Shown here: positions 37,441 through 47,443 of the stretch, one piece after another
Position numbering within the stretch: position 1 is the stretch's first letter
How the letters are laid out: each line of letters starts with the position of its first letter
Assembly (NCBI RefSeq): GCF_002744175.1
Contig: NZ_NKHF01000037.1
Coordinates: 32,458-96,457, forward strand
Direction: 5' to 3'
DNA from: Pseudoalteromonas piscicida
GTDB lineage: Bacteria > Pseudomonadota > Gammaproteobacteria > Enterobacterales > Alteromonadaceae
DNA length: 64,000 bases
Made by a program: the position numbers and the translations under genes
The notes under the pieces: model-generated
Told to the model about the DNA's origin: nothing
The model's database searches: none
The model's input: the letters and a program-made list of their open reading frames with translations, nothing else

Positions 37441-39033
37441 ATGAGCACATCTATTTACCTCTCGTTGTAACTGAGGCAGCTCGAGCGCTTTGAAGTATAA
37501 CCATCCTTGATGCACATTGACTCCTCGGCTTTGCAGATAGTTCGCTTGAGTCCGTGTTTCAACCCCTTCTGCAATTAACCGCTTATCCAGTTTTTCCGCC
37601 ATATCAATAACGGCAGACAACACCGGAGACTGCAGTGTATCTAAACCAATCGAAGCTACAAAGCTTTGGTCTATCTTAAGTAGGTCAATTGGAAAGCTCT
37701 GTAAATACTGTAAGCCACTATATCCGGTGCCAAAATCATCAATGGCTATTTCAATACCTGCGCGCTTTAGTTCATTTAATACCGTTTTTGTTTGCGCCTG
37801 TGTCAACACATCTCGCTCGGTTAACTCTATAGTAAGTGAGGTAATATGATTTTTTGCTTTGAGCAGCGTATCAATATAGCGCTTCGAACCAAGTAACAAA
37901 CCATTGACGTTAAATGACACTTTAAAATTAGGTTGAGACAATAAAATCTCACTGAGATCCCGCACCGCCTCTTCCACTTGGGCAATAGAAATGTCCAATA
38001 TGGTGCCATCTCTCTCTGCCTCAGGTACAAAATAAGCTGGCCCTAACACGCCTTCCAGCGGATGACGCCACCGGATCAGCACTTCTACGCCAATAATATT
38101 CTCTGAGTGGGCGTCCACTAAAGGTTGATATACATTAAATAGCTCTTCGTTTGCAAGCGCACGGAGAATTTGCGTTTTACTGCTGAGCTGGCGTTTATCA
38201 TAGCTAATGAGCAAAAGTGTTAAGCCTCCCCAAGAGCTGCCATACAATACACCCCATAGTAGCAACCATAACCATCCAATATTGACCAACTTGTCGTCAT
38301 TTTTGGCAATAATTAAGCTCAACTGAGGTAAACTAGGGATCGCGGCAATATAAGCAAATTTAACCTTGCCATCATCAAAATGACCCTCTACTACGCGGTG
38401 ATTGGCGGCAGGGAAAAGTTTCTGTCGGATCGGTAGAGAGTAGTCTCCGTTTAAGAAGATAGGCACGCCTGTGGCGTTATCAACCAAAGCTGCAAAGTCA
38501 GTATTATGATGGGCTGATATATCTAGCATGCTTTTAAGCCAGTGATCTGGCATCAAGACATTCACCTCATACCCGTCATCTCGAGTACGGGCTAATACAA
38601 ATGCAGGCAGCTCCAAATAATCAGTAATGATTGGTCCATAGTATCTAAGACCAGATTGCTTTAGCGGCGCGCTCGTATTAACAGGAGGACTGAGTCGCCC
38701 AAAAGAATTACATACGAGCTTGCCCTTGGGATCTATAATCCCAATCTCACTCATGCCAGGGTTTTCAAACACCAGTCGACGCATATTATGCAAACTTTGT
38801 GGATCACAGTTCGCAGAGAGGTGCACAGCGTGCTTGAGTGTGTCATCAACAACGACAAACTCTTTATTAATATCGGAAACAATCCGGCTTGCAACGGTAA
38901 CTAGGTTAGCCTTTGCCGTTTCTTTAAGGTGCACATAAGTAAATGCAGCAACAATCGCAAAAACAAAACTACAAGAGAGCCAAGCAATAAAGATATTCTT
39001 CAACAACTTGCTTAAGGAGTGTGCTCCTCGCAT
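37423..39033 (-). CDS. CSS-motif sensor with EAL-type cyclic-di-GMP phosphodiesterase domain
   Basis: A 536-residue inner-membrane protein. An N-terminal helix (about residues 12-32) and a second helix pair near 240-275 enclose a periplasmic region of about 200 residues. That region contains HLSANCDP, the CSS-type motif found in redox-sensing c-di-GMP phosphodiesterases. The cytoplasmic C-terminal EAL domain has EVL in place of EAL, which retains the metal-binding Glu. TIELTERDVL, AIDDFGTGYSGL, LLKIDQSFV and IAEGVET carry the remaining catalytic residues, so it should be active. It would lower c-di-GMP and favour motility. It stands alone and converges with the glucosidase gene. Confidence 0.88.
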   Translation of the reverse strand: MRGAHSLSKLLKNIFIAWLSCSFVFAIVAAFTYVHLKETAKANLVTVASRIVSDINKEFVVVDDTLKHAVHLSANCDPQSLHNMRRLVFENPGMSEIGIIDPKGKLVCNSFGRLSPPVNTSAPLKQSGLRYYGPIITDYLELPAFVLARTRDDGYEVNVLMPDHWLKSMLDISAHHNTDFAALVDNATGVPIFLNGDYSLPIRQKLFPAANHRVVEGHFDDGKVKFAYIAAIPSLPQLSLIIAKNDDKLVNIGWLWLLLWGVLYGSSWGGLTLLLISYDKRQLSSKTQILRALANEELFNVYQPLVDAHSENIIGVEVLIRWRHPLEGVLGPAYFVPEAERDGTILDISIAQVEEAVRDLSEILLSQPNFKVSFNVNGLLLGSKRYIDTLLKAKNHITSLTIELTERDVLTQAQTKTVLNELKRAGIEIAIDDFGTGYSGLQYLQSFPIDLLKIDQSFVASIGLDTLQSPVLSAVIDMAEKLDKRLIAEGVETRTQANYLQSRGVNVHQGWLYFKALELPQLQREVNRCAHKERAA

Positions 39034-39105
39034 AAGCTCTTCACTCCACAGAATGCAAACAGGCGCAGAGTGTAGCTTGTGTATATGACAAAACTATTTC
39101 AATAT

Positions 39106-39138
39106 AAAAAAGCCTTGGCTCATCACCAAGGCTTTTTA
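39106..39138 (-). terminator. Terminator of the pheST-ihfA operon
   Basis: AAAAAGCCTTGG and its complement form a stem with a seven-base loop and a T run on the minus strand, a few bases after the ihfA stop. Confidence 0.88.
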
Positions 39139-39140
39139 TA

Positions 39141-39440
39141 TTACAAGTTTTTGCTTGTGCCGACCTCAACACGGGTTTTTAACTTTTGGCCAGGCCTAAA
39201 AGTTACCACGCGTCGCGCAGAGATAGGAATGTCTTCCCCAGTTTTGGGGTTCCTACCTGGGCGTTCCTTCTTGTCGCGAAGGTCAAAATTGCCAAACCCG
39301 GAGAGCTTCACTTGCTCGCCGTTTTCTAGCGCTGAGCGGATTTCTTCAAAAAACGCTTCAACTAAGTCTTTGGCATCTTTCTTATTGATCCCCAGTTTAT
39401 CAAATAGGTGTTCAGCTATGTCGGCTTTAGTAAGCGCCAT
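39141..39440 (-). CDS. ihfA: Integration host factor alpha subunit
   Basis: A 99-residue DNA-bending protein that pairs with Ihf[21 protein letters not shown] opens the protein, then [30 protein letters not shown], with the DNA-intercalating proline of the beta arm, and the [10 protein letters not shown] end are exactly the family pattern. It begins two bases after pheT ends, as in E. coli, so it is co-transcribed with pheST. Start and length are standard. Confidence 0.97.
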   Translation of the reverse strand: MALTKADIAEHLFDKLGINKKDAKDLVEAFFEEIRSALENGEQVKLSGFGNFDLRDKKERPGRNPKTGEDIPISARRVVTFRPGQKLKTRVEVGTSKNL

Positions 39441-39442
39441 AT

Positions 39443-41830
39443 CTAGTCCCTCAACGATGCATTGAATTGTTTAGCCAGTTCGGCCACTACGTTTTCTACA
39501 ACCGCGTTGATGTCTTTCTCTTCGAGTGTTCTATCAACCGCTTGCAATGTCAAAGCAATGGCTAAACTCTTATGATCAGGTTCAACCCCTTGCCCTTTGT
39601 ACACATCGAATAAGTTTAGGTCAACTAATTGATTTCCGCCAACTTTCTCAATGCACTCTAAAATATCGCCTATTTTTACGTCATCTGCAACTAAAATAGC
39701 AATATCTCTTCTATTTGAAGGGAATTTTGAGATGCTAACAGCTTCTGGTAACTTGCGATTCTCTAAAGCTGCCATATCGATTTCAAATACATATGGCGTA
39801 TCTTTAAGCTCTAACGGTTTTAATAACTGTGGATGTACCGCACCAATAAAGCCTACTTTTTTACCATCAGCATAAATCGCCGCAGATTGACCAGGATGTA
39901 GACCATCACTAGGCTCTGCTTTAAAGCTAAAGCGTGCTTTATCATTACATAGCGCAAGTAGCGCCTCTACATCGCCTTTCACATCGAAGAAATCCACCTT
40001 ACGTGAAGGCACAGACCAATGCTCGTTGTGCGTATTTCCATATGCAATACCGCCAATTACAGCAGTTTGACGCACACCATTTTCTGCACTGTCATCTTTA
40101 ATGAATTTTAGACCCGTTTCAAACAAACGAATGCGTGACTGTTGACGGTTCTGGTTATAAGAAACCGCATTGATCAAACCAGTCATTAAACTCACACGCA
40201 TCGCTGACATTTCAACTGAAATCGGATGTGGCAGGATTAACGCATCGGCTTGTGGGTGCAACTGCTGTTGAGCTTTTGGATCAACGAAGCTATATGTGAT
40301 GGCTTCTTGATAACCACGGCTTACTAACTCATCTCTAAAACGCGCTACTGGCAAACGTGCTTCTTGATGATCTGTCATTTTTAACGCTGCGGTTGGCGCA
40401 ACGTTTGGAATATTATTGTAGCCAAATACGCGAGCCACTTCTTCGATTAAATCTTCTTCGATACTAATATCAAAGCGGTAGCTTGGCACTGTTGCTTGCC
40501 ATTGGTTGTCGGCAAATGTCACAGCTAGACCTAAACGCGTCAAGATATCAGACACCTTAGCATCTTCGATGTGGTAACCAATAACACGGTCTAGACGCTC
40601 ACGGCGTAACGTCACTTGACGCTCTTTTGGTAAGTCAGCCTCTGAAACCGCTTCAACCACTGGTCCTGCTTCACCACCTACAATTTCAAGCAGCAAGGCC
40701 GTTGCTCTTTCCATCGCATCACGCTGAAGCACAGGGTCAACACCACGCTCATAACGGTGCGAAGCATCCGTATGTAAACCGTAGCTACGCGCTTGACCTG
40801 CAATCGCCAATGGAGCGAAGAACGCACTTTCTAGCAAGATGTCTGTTGTTTCTTCATTTACACCTGATTGCTCACCACCGAAGATACCGGCCATGGCCAG
40901 TGCCTTGTTATCATCCGCAATAAGCAGCGTTGATGGGTTAAGCTTTGCTGTATTGCCGTCTAGCAATACCAGCTCTTCATTCTCGCTGGCGTTACGTACT
41001 TTGATCCCACCTTCGATTTGGCTTAAATCAAACGCGTGCATCGGATGACCAAGCTCAAGCAGTACGTAGTTGGTAACATCAACCACAGGGTCGATTGACC
41101 TGACTCCACAACGGCGTAGCTTTTCAACCATCCAAAGTGGCGTGTCAGCTTTAACATTCACGCCTTTGATCACACGACCTAAATAACGAGGACATGCTTC
41201 GCTGTTGATAAGTTCGATAGTAATTTTATCATCGATAGTTGGAGCGACTGGGGTGATGGCAACTTCTGTGACATCCGTGCTGTTTAGTACACCAACTTCA
41301 CGAGCAAGACCTTTAATTCCCAAGCAATCGCTACGGTTTGCAGTCAAGTCAACGTCAATGGTCACATCATCTAAGCCAAAATACTCACGAATGTCCTGAC
41401 CAATTGGTGCATCTGCAGGTAGCTCTAAGATACCATCTGAACTCTCCGCCATACCCAGCTCTTCAAACGCACAAAGCATGCCATGAGAAGGCTGACCACG
41501 AAGTTTTGCTTTTTTAATTTTAAAATCGCCAGGAAGTGTTGCGCCAACTTTCGCAACTGCTACTTTTAAACCAGCACGGCAGTTAGCCGCACCACAAACA
41601 ATATCAAGTAGCTCGTCTTCACCTACGTTTACTTTTGTTACTCGTAGTTTGTCGGCATCTGGGTGTTGTCCACACTCCACCACTTCACCGATAACAACAC
41701 CTTGGAAGTCACCGGCTACTGGGTCCACACCATCAACTTCTAAACCAGCCATTGATAATTGCTCAGATAGCGCATCAGTATCAATTGCTGGATTAACCCA
41801 CTCGCGTAACCACTTTTCACTGAATTTCAT
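39443..41830 (-). CDS. pheT: Phenylalanyl-tRNA synthetase beta subunit
   Basis: A 795-residue subunit of the alpha2-beta2 synthetase. The order is normal: an N-terminal tRNA-binding OB domain (about residues 40-150, with [19 protein letters not shown]), the B3/B4 editing domain ([19 protein letters not shown]), the B5 domain, the catalytic-like core and a C-terminal anticodon-binding FDX-ACB domain starting near [14 protein letters not shown]. It edits mischarged tyrosine and supports the alpha subunit. It sits between pheS and ihfA, with 13 bases to pheS. Confidence 0.97.
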   Translation of the reverse strand: MKFSEKWLREWVNPAIDTDALSEQLSMAGLEVDGVDPVAGDFQGVVIGEVVECGQHPDADKLRVTKVNVGEDELLDIVCGAANCRAGLKVAVAKVGATLPGDFKIKKAKLRGQPSHGMLCAFEELGMAESSDGILELPADAPIGQDIREYFGLDDVTIDVDLTANRSDCLGIKGLAREVGVLNSTDVTEVAITPVAPTIDDKITIELINSEACPRYLGRVIKGVNVKADTPLWMVEKLRRCGVRSIDPVVDVTNYVLLELGHPMHAFDLSQIEGGIKVRNASENEELVLLDGNTAKLNPSTLLIADDNKALAMAGIFGGEQSGVNEETTDILLESAFFAPLAIAGQARSYGLHTDASHRYERGVDPVLQRDAMERATALLLEIVGGEAGPVVEAVSEADLPKERQVTLRRERLDRVIGYHIEDAKVSDILTRLGLAVTFADNQWQATVPSYRFDISIEEDLIEEVARVFGYNNIPNVAPTAALKMTDHQEARLPVARFRDELVSRGYQEAITYSFVDPKAQQQLHPQADALILPHPISVEMSAMRVSLMTGLINAVSYNQNRQQSRIRLFETGLKFIKDDSAENGVRQTAVIGGIAYGNTHNEHWSVPSRKVDFFDVKGDVEALLALCNDKARFSFKAEPSDGLHPGQSAAIYADGKKVGFIGAVHPQLLKPLELKDTPYVFEIDMAALENRKLPEAVSISKFPSNRRDIAILVADDVKIGDILECIEKVGGNQLVDLNLFDVYKGQGVEPDHKSLAIALTLQAVDRTLEEKDINAVVENVVAELAKQFNASLRD

Positions 41831-41843
41831 ACTTTTGTCGCTC

Positions 41844-42827
<984 letters not shown>

Positions 42828-42907
42828 CTACCTGATCTTTGCTGAGGTAATTTGCTGTTATTTAATCTCTTATGATAACTGAATTGCAAGGCGATATTCT
42901 AGCCCTG

Positions 42908-43612
42908 TTATAGCTTTAAAGTGGCTTTTATAAAAGGAATTGTTAACTTTCTTTGCGCAGCCATCGATGCATGATCGAGTTTATCTAATACATCGAGCAA
43001 TGCGCGCATATCACGACTAAGCCGAGTGAGTAAAAATCGAGCACACTCATCAGACAATTCCAGGCCGCGCATATGTGCTCTTTTTACCAAAGCTTCGGCT
43101 TTGTCATCATCACTCATTGAGCGGATCTGAAACGTCGTTCCCCACGTCAAACGAGATTCTAAATCTGGCAGTGACAAATTCAGCATGTTGGGCAACAGAT
43201 CGGCAGTAACCACTAGACACTTACCCTTTTCGTTAAAGCGGTTAAAAAAGTTAAATAATGCCTTTTCCCATGCTTCATCACCCGCAACCAAATGCACATC
43301 GTCGATACAAACCACATCTAGGGCATCGAGTCCATCTAACACAAGTGGCCCAAAGTCCAACACTTCTCGCATCGATAATAAAATCGTTGAAAGTCCAAGC
43401 TCTTGCGCTTCAATGCAGGTTGCGTAGAGTAAGTGTGACTTACCAGAGTCAGCCAACCCACACAAATAAGTATATTGAAACCCGTTGGCGCGTCTTGCTA
43501 GGCCATTTTTTAGATGACTTACTTCCAAAGAGGCCTCACCACCAAAGTAAGAAGCAAAAGTCTCATCATCAGGTAACGTAACTGGCAACGCCATTTGACG
43601 CGGCGACTCCAT
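42908..43612 (-). CDS. hda: DnaA inactivator Hda
   Basis: A 234-residue DnaA-like AAA+ protein. QMALPVTLPDDETFASYFG near the N-terminus contains the QxxLPx clamp-binding motif that docks Hda on the beta sliding clamp. A Walker A-type loop GLADSGKSHLLYA, Walker B VVCIDDVHLV and the arginine-finger region ESRLTWG follow. Hda with the loaded clamp stimulates ATP hydrolysis by DnaA and prevents re-initiation. It lacks DnaA's DNA-binding domain, as expected. It starts one base after the upstream DUF2066 gene ends, so the two are co-transcribed. Confidence 0.95.
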   Translation of the reverse strand: MESPRQMALPVTLPDDETFASYFGGEASLEVSHLKNGLARRANGFQYTYLCGLADSGKSHLLYATCIEAQELGLSTILLSMREVLDFGPLVLDGLDALDVVCIDDVHLVAGDEAWEKALFNFFNRFNEKGKCLVVTADLLPNMLNLSLPDLESRLTWGTTFQIRSMSDDDKAEALVKRAHMRGLELSDECARFLLTRLSRDMRALLDVLDKLDHASMAAQRKLTIPFIKATLKL

Positions 43613-43613
43613 C

Positions 43614-44675
43614 TTAATTTCCTACCCAGTTATATTTTAAGTTATCTTCATCGGCAATTTGATAATAAGCTCTGGGATCAATATAGGCCCTGAAACTTTG
43701 CTCTAACGCGATTGTTTTTGTTAGATCTGAGACGCTCGAAGTGTGCTCAATTGCAAATTTCACTGACGTTTTTGCGCGATAGATAACATCAACATCGACC
43801 ACAGTACTCATTGTCATCAACTGGCGCTTGGCCTGCTCTATGTCTGCAAATGACTGTAGTTGTTCAACACTGATTACGGTTCGATGTGAGTCCAGTATTC
43901 GATTGGGATCGATGACGTACTTCTGAGCTAAGGTGCTAGAAAGTTGGTTAACCATATCAATGATCACTTGTTGTTTGTCGCCAACATATTGCTCTGGTTC
44001 AAAAAACTCAGCGTCTGTGTAGCGCCAATCTAATTGCCAAGTGTTTGCATGAGGTGGCTGAAATAATCGTGCAGTGATAACGCGCTCCGCTTCATAGCGG
44101 AGAGAGGCTTCTTCAACTTCATTAGAGAAGTTCCCCCATACCTCGGCAATACTCACATTGCTGCGGTCAACAAGATCCATTAACGGGACAACGACTGGGA
44201 CGCCCCACTCTTCTGCGGTATCGTAGATTAGGCGCTCCAGCTGAGGGTAGCTCTCTTGAGTGACAAATTCACGCCTAAAGTTATCTTCAATAACCATCCA
44301 GATTGCGACCATAGGGCGACGATTTCCCCATAACGGCAGGCCTGCTTCTCTCACCAGTTCTTCTACTTTTCCAGGTTCAAACTCTACTTTGATCTTGGTA
44401 TTTCCCTGTAAATCATAGTATTCATACTTCAACATATAATCTGAGATACGCTTTAGACTTGCTTGAATAGCAGGGTGAGAAAAATCATCAGCTTTACCGG
44501 TCAGCTTTTGTAACACTTTTAATAAGGCCTGTTGACTCGCTTGAGCACGTGTTGCTCGAGTCTTATCGCTGACACTAAGCGAGGCTTCATAAAGGTTTTG
44601 AACTTCTACTGCTTTTGCCGTTAACGTAAAGCTAAACAGCACAATAAGGATCAGCCTAATGATCATAATGTCCAT
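43614..44675 (-). CDS. DUF2066-domain exported protein
   Basis: A protein of about 353 residues with a signal peptide (hydrophobic residues 5-20 ending near TAKA). EASLSVSDKTRATRAQASQQ, then VLQKLTGK, then RRPMVAIWMVIED match the conserved block known as DUF2066, found widely in gammaproteobacteria next to hda or the purM/perM region. Its function is not known. Starting at the second Met (MIIRLIL, 44666) gives an equally good signal peptide. It probably acts in the periplasm. It is linked to hda by a one-base gap. Confidence 0.85.
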   Translation of the reverse strand: MDIMIIRLILIVLFSFTLTAKAVEVQNLYEASLSVSDKTRATRAQASQQALLKVLQKLTGKADDFSHPAIQASLKRISDYMLKYEYYDLQGNTKIKVEFEPGKVEELVREAGLPLWGNRRPMVAIWMVIEDNFRREFVTQESYPQLERLIYDTAEEWGVPVVVPLMDLVDRSNVSIAEVWGNFSNEVEEASLRYEAERVITARLFQPPHANTWQLDWRYTDAEFFEPEQYVGDKQQVIIDMVNQLSSTLAQKYVIDPNRILDSHRTVISVEQLQSFADIEQAKRQLMTMSTVVDVDVIYRAKTSVKFAIEHTSSVSDLTKTIALEQSFRAYIDPRAYYQIADEDNLKYNWVGN

Positions 44676-44996
44676 GTATTTTTGACTATAAAACCTGATC
44701 CTAAATCAATCACTTGCGTAAAGCAAAGGACAACGAAAAATATCAAGTAAATTAGGTTCTGTTGACTTTTACTGTTTAATTTTTGTTCTTTTACATGTAT
44801 TTTGGTCGCGACGCTCGACTTACCACCCAGTAATCTAAGCAAAAGTTGAGCAACAAAGAACAAAGTGCACTCAGGTGAGCACAAAGTCTTTATCGCCTAA
44901 CTCACATAGAATCACTATGCTACGCAGGCTCTATCTTGTATCAATGTCAATCACACCGCTGCAAAAACAAACTTGAAAGATAAACAAGGCCTAGAG
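44676..44996. other. Intergenic region without a supported gene
   Basis: Between the GGDEF gene and the DUF2066 gene. A 73-codon minus-strand frame is present, but its composition does not look coding and it runs into the DUF2066 start. I see no hairpin terminator worth naming. Confidence 0.5.
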
Positions 44997-46169
44997 TTAT
45001 TTAAAGTTAAATGATACCTGGTTTTTGCCTCTGCGTTTTGATTCATAAAGGGCTTGATCGGCTCGCTTTAACAAAGACTCAGCACTGAACTCAACACCTT
45101 CTGCTATTGCCATTCCGATACTACATCCCACATTTACTCGTTCACCATTGCTCAGCAGTATATCTTCATTAATTGTGTTCAGCAGTCGGTTAGCTAGACT
45201 TTCCAACAGAGTTTGAGCGATTTTTTCATTAATCACGAAAACAAACTCGTCACCACCGATACGACAAACAAAATCATATTCTCGCAGCGCTTCTTGAAGT
45301 CTCCTTGCAACATGAACCAGCACTTCATCACCACTATGGTGTCCATGACTATCATTGATAGGCTTAAAATTGTCCAAATCAAGGTAGCCAAGGTAAACGC
45401 TCACTGGTTGACGGGTGGAACGTGCGGACATTTTATTTAATTCATTGAAGAGAAATTTCCGGTTAGCAAGTTGCGTTAGGTTGTCGTGATAAGCGTCAAA
45501 CTCAAGCTTATCTTGCAGTGATTTACGCTTTTCAACTTCAATCTCAAGCTCTGTTAAACTTGCCTGTAAAGCTTTAGTACGGGCTTGCACTGTCTTTTCA
45601 AGCTCGAGTTCGTGTTGCTTTAATGCCCGGTTTGCTTCAATAAGTGCCTGTTGATTCGCAAACGCGTCCATCGCAGAAGCGATCACATGGCTAACCGTAT
45701 ATAACAGATCAACCATCGCTTCTGAGTATTCATCTTGACGACGATAAGACTGTATAACAAAGGCACCAAGATGCTTATCACGATTAATGAGCGGAAAGCA
45801 TAACCACTGCTTTGGTAAACTGCCTATAATCTCAATCACACCTTGCTCGGTCAGCGACTGCAACATTTGTTCTGTATAATTTTTTACGCTGTCAGAACGC
45901 AGCGCATAATGGGTTAACGTCTTGTCGATTTCCCCAGCGGTCAAGCTATTTAACTCTTCTAGTGAAATACTGTCTTTAACATCATGAAAATAGGGGAACT
46001 CAAATTGACCATTTTGGTGTTGCAGTACCACGTAGAAGTTGTCTGCATATGTAATCTTTTGAACTATACAGTGTACATTCAACAAAAAGTGCTCGAGTGA
46101 TTCACTGGTATTTAGACATGAGACAATATCCGACATACTGTCTATTACTTTTGGAAGTTCTGCCATCAC
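44997..46169 (-). CDS. GAF-type sensor with GGDEF diguanylate cyclase domain
   Basis: A 390-residue cytoplasmic protein. The first 170 residues have the feel of a GAF domain (YADNFYVVLQH near 40, then WLCFPLINRDKHLGAFVIQS). A coiled coil of about 35 residues follows (ALKQHELELEKTVQARTKAL), then a GGDEF domain from about 225. CRIGGDEFVFVI carries the catalytic signature, and REYD five residues earlier is a full RxxD inhibitory site, so product inhibition is expected. It should make cyclic di-GMP in response to a small ligand or redox cue. It is a single-gene unit. Confidence 0.92.
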   Translation of the reverse strand: MMAELPKVIDSMSDIVSCLNTSESLEHFLLNVHCIVQKITYADNFYVVLQHQNGQFEFPYFHDVKDSISLEELNSLTAGEIDKTLTHYALRSDSVKNYTEQMLQSLTEQGVIEIIGSLPKQWLCFPLINRDKHLGAFVIQSYRRQDEYSEAMVDLLYTVSHVIASAMDAFANQQALIEANRALKQHELELEKTVQARTKALQASLTELEIEVEKRKSLQDKLEFDAYHDNLTQLANRKFLFNELNKMSARSTRQPVSVYLGYLDLDNFKPINDSHGHHSGDEVLVHVARRLQEALREYDFVCRIGGDEFVFVINEKIAQTLLESLANRLLNTINEDILLSNGERVNVGCSIGMAIAEGVEFSAESLLKRADQALYESKRRGKNQVSFNFK

Positions 46170-46310
46170 TGCACGCCCTTTTTGCTCTCATTTTTGTTCA
46201 ACAACCAATAGCTTAACTAGCGAGTCTAAAAATTACCAGATATCTCCCCTTTTTATGAATAATTAGCTAGCGCTTTCAATCTGTAGATCAACACTTTAAA
46301 ATTATCATTA

Positions 46311-46578
46311 AATTGCTTAATTAAGTGATCTATTTTGAGGTGACAAAGTCTTATCGATAGCTGATGACAACGGCACAAGCGAGTTGGCGTAGACTAAGAG
46401 GGTTTAAATTACTGACAGATGTCATTGATGGAAAAGCATTCAAAGATGGCATTTGCGTAACTGAGACTGTTCAACAAACTGACACTCAGCAGGTCATACA
46501 CCAGAATTGACTATAACTCCTTATCGATAACTAGACTGGGCTTTTCTATTTAGTTGTTCTGAATAAGAAGTTTTAACG
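46311..46578 (-). repeat. Dispersed repeat family B, copy 1, interrupted by an insertion
   Basis: TTGCTTAATTAAGTGATC and TATTTTGAGGTGA (46313-46343) and CTATTTAGTTGTTCT plus AATAAGAAGTTTTAAC (46546-46578) match the copy at 51968-52063 closely. Between them lies about 170 bases carrying a transposase tail. Removing 46351-46520 makes this copy align with the uninterrupted one, so the element was hit by an insertion. Confidence 0.75.
46350..46529 (+). mobile_element. Deleted insertion-sequence remnant flanked by a 10-base direct repeat
   Basis: CTTATCGATA occurs at 46350-46359 and again at 46520-46529 and brackets the inserted DNA, as a target-site duplication would. Inside, codons 46364-46510 encode a 48-residue tail (AQASWRRLRGFKLLTDVIDG, then KAFKDGI) that resembles the C-terminus of IS256/mutator-type transposases. 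The right end then leads out through AATTGACTATAACTC. No matching left inverted repeat or catalytic residue remains, so nearly all of the element has been deleted. The family is a recollection-based call and uncertain. Confidence 0.55.
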
Positions 46579-46663
46579 CTGTAAGCGTCTTATTTGCTCC
46601 CTCAAATTGAACACCTATTAAGGCAAAATGGTATTACTCACCAACGTCTAGATGGAATTATCT

Positions 46664-47104
46664 ATGAAATACCTACATACAATGGTACGCGTGCAAAATT
46701 TAGAAGCATCGCTTAAGTTTTATTGTGAGCTCTTGGGGCTTGTGGAAGTAAAGCGCTACGATAGTGAACAAGGGCGTTTCAGCTTGATTTATCTTGCTGC
46801 GCCAGATCAAGTCGAACAAGCACAACAGACTTTCTCTCCAACTATCGAGCTGACTTATAATTGGGATCCGGAGCAATACAGCGGTGGCCGCAACTTTGGC
46901 CATTTAGCATTTGCCGTGGAAGATATTTATGCACTGTGCCATAAGCTCCAAGATGCAGGCGTAACAATTAATAGGCCTCCTCGTTGTGGTCATATGGCAT
47001 TTGTTAAGTCTCCGGATGGCATTTCCATTGAGTTGCTCCAACAGGGTGATGCATTGCCACCTGCAGAGCCTTGGCTGTCAATGGAAAATACCGGAAGCTG
47101 GTAA
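46664..47104 (+). CDS. Glyoxalase I-type (VOC) lyase
   Basis: A 146-residue single-domain protein. MKYLHTMVRVQNLEASLKFY starts the fold. The candidate metal ligands His5, Glu in ELTYNWD, His in GHLAFAVED and Glu in SIELLQ lie where lactoylglutathione lyases have H-E-H-E. It would convert the methylglyoxal-glutathione adduct to lactoylglutathione, or it may be a related dioxygenase-fold enzyme. The frame opens at 46652, but MELS is not conserved; GGAATTATCT before 46664 favours that start. A repeat element begins 13 bases after its stop. Confidence 0.85.
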   Translation: MKYLHTMVRVQNLEASLKFYCELLGLVEVKRYDSEQGRFSLIYLAAPDQVEQAQQTFSPTIELTYNWDPEQYSGGRNFGHLAFAVEDIYALCHKLQDAGVTINRPPRCGHMAFVKSPDGISIELLQQGDALPPAEPWLSMENTGSW

Positions 47105-47116
47105 TTAGCTATAAAA

Positions 47117-47236
47117 CTCTAGCCAGAAGTTATTGCTTAATACAAGGCAAATTTGCGCGTCAATAGCTGGCCTATTGCAAGTAAATTTAACGCCGTAGTA
47201 AGGAATAACAGCTGCTAGAGAACAAGTTGTTATCCC
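47117..47236 (+). repeat. Truncated copy of dispersed repeat family A
   Basis: 120 bases identical to 47312-47431 except at two positions. It starts at CTCTAGCCAGAAG and ends at the TTATCCC end, so it lacks the left third of the full element. It lies directly before the full copy in the same orientation. Confidence 0.88.
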
Positions 47237-47244
47237 GGGTTCAT

Positions 47245-47443
47245 TAACCTGAACTTGGGATAAGAAGTGAGTTAATCAACTAAAATACCTAAACTCAAAA
47301 ACGTGATACCACTCTAGCCAGAAGTTATTTCTTAATACAAGGCAAATTTGCGCGTCAATAGCTGGCCTATTGCAAGCAAATTTAACGCCGTAGTAAGGAA
47401 TAACAGCTGCTAGAGAACAAGTTGTTATCCCTAGTTCAGGTTA
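47245..47443 (+). repeat. Full copy of dispersed repeat family A, 199 bases with 19-base terminal inverted repeats
   Basis: TAACCTGAACTTGGGATAA at the left end and TTATCCCTAGTTCAGGTTA at the right end are inverted copies with one mismatch, so the unit looks like a non-autonomous mobile element (MITE). It encodes no protein. The right end supplies the last codons and the TAG stop of the solute-binding-protein gene. A partial copy lies immediately left, and others lie at 30530-30616 and 52194-52253. Confidence 0.85.

Noticed and set aside
44663..44884. 73-codon minus-strand frame upstream of the DUF2066 gene
   Set aside because: It overlaps the start of the DUF2066 gene in another frame. The GTTCTGTTGACTTT motif recalls some insertion-sequence ends, but I found no partner end or transposase sequence.
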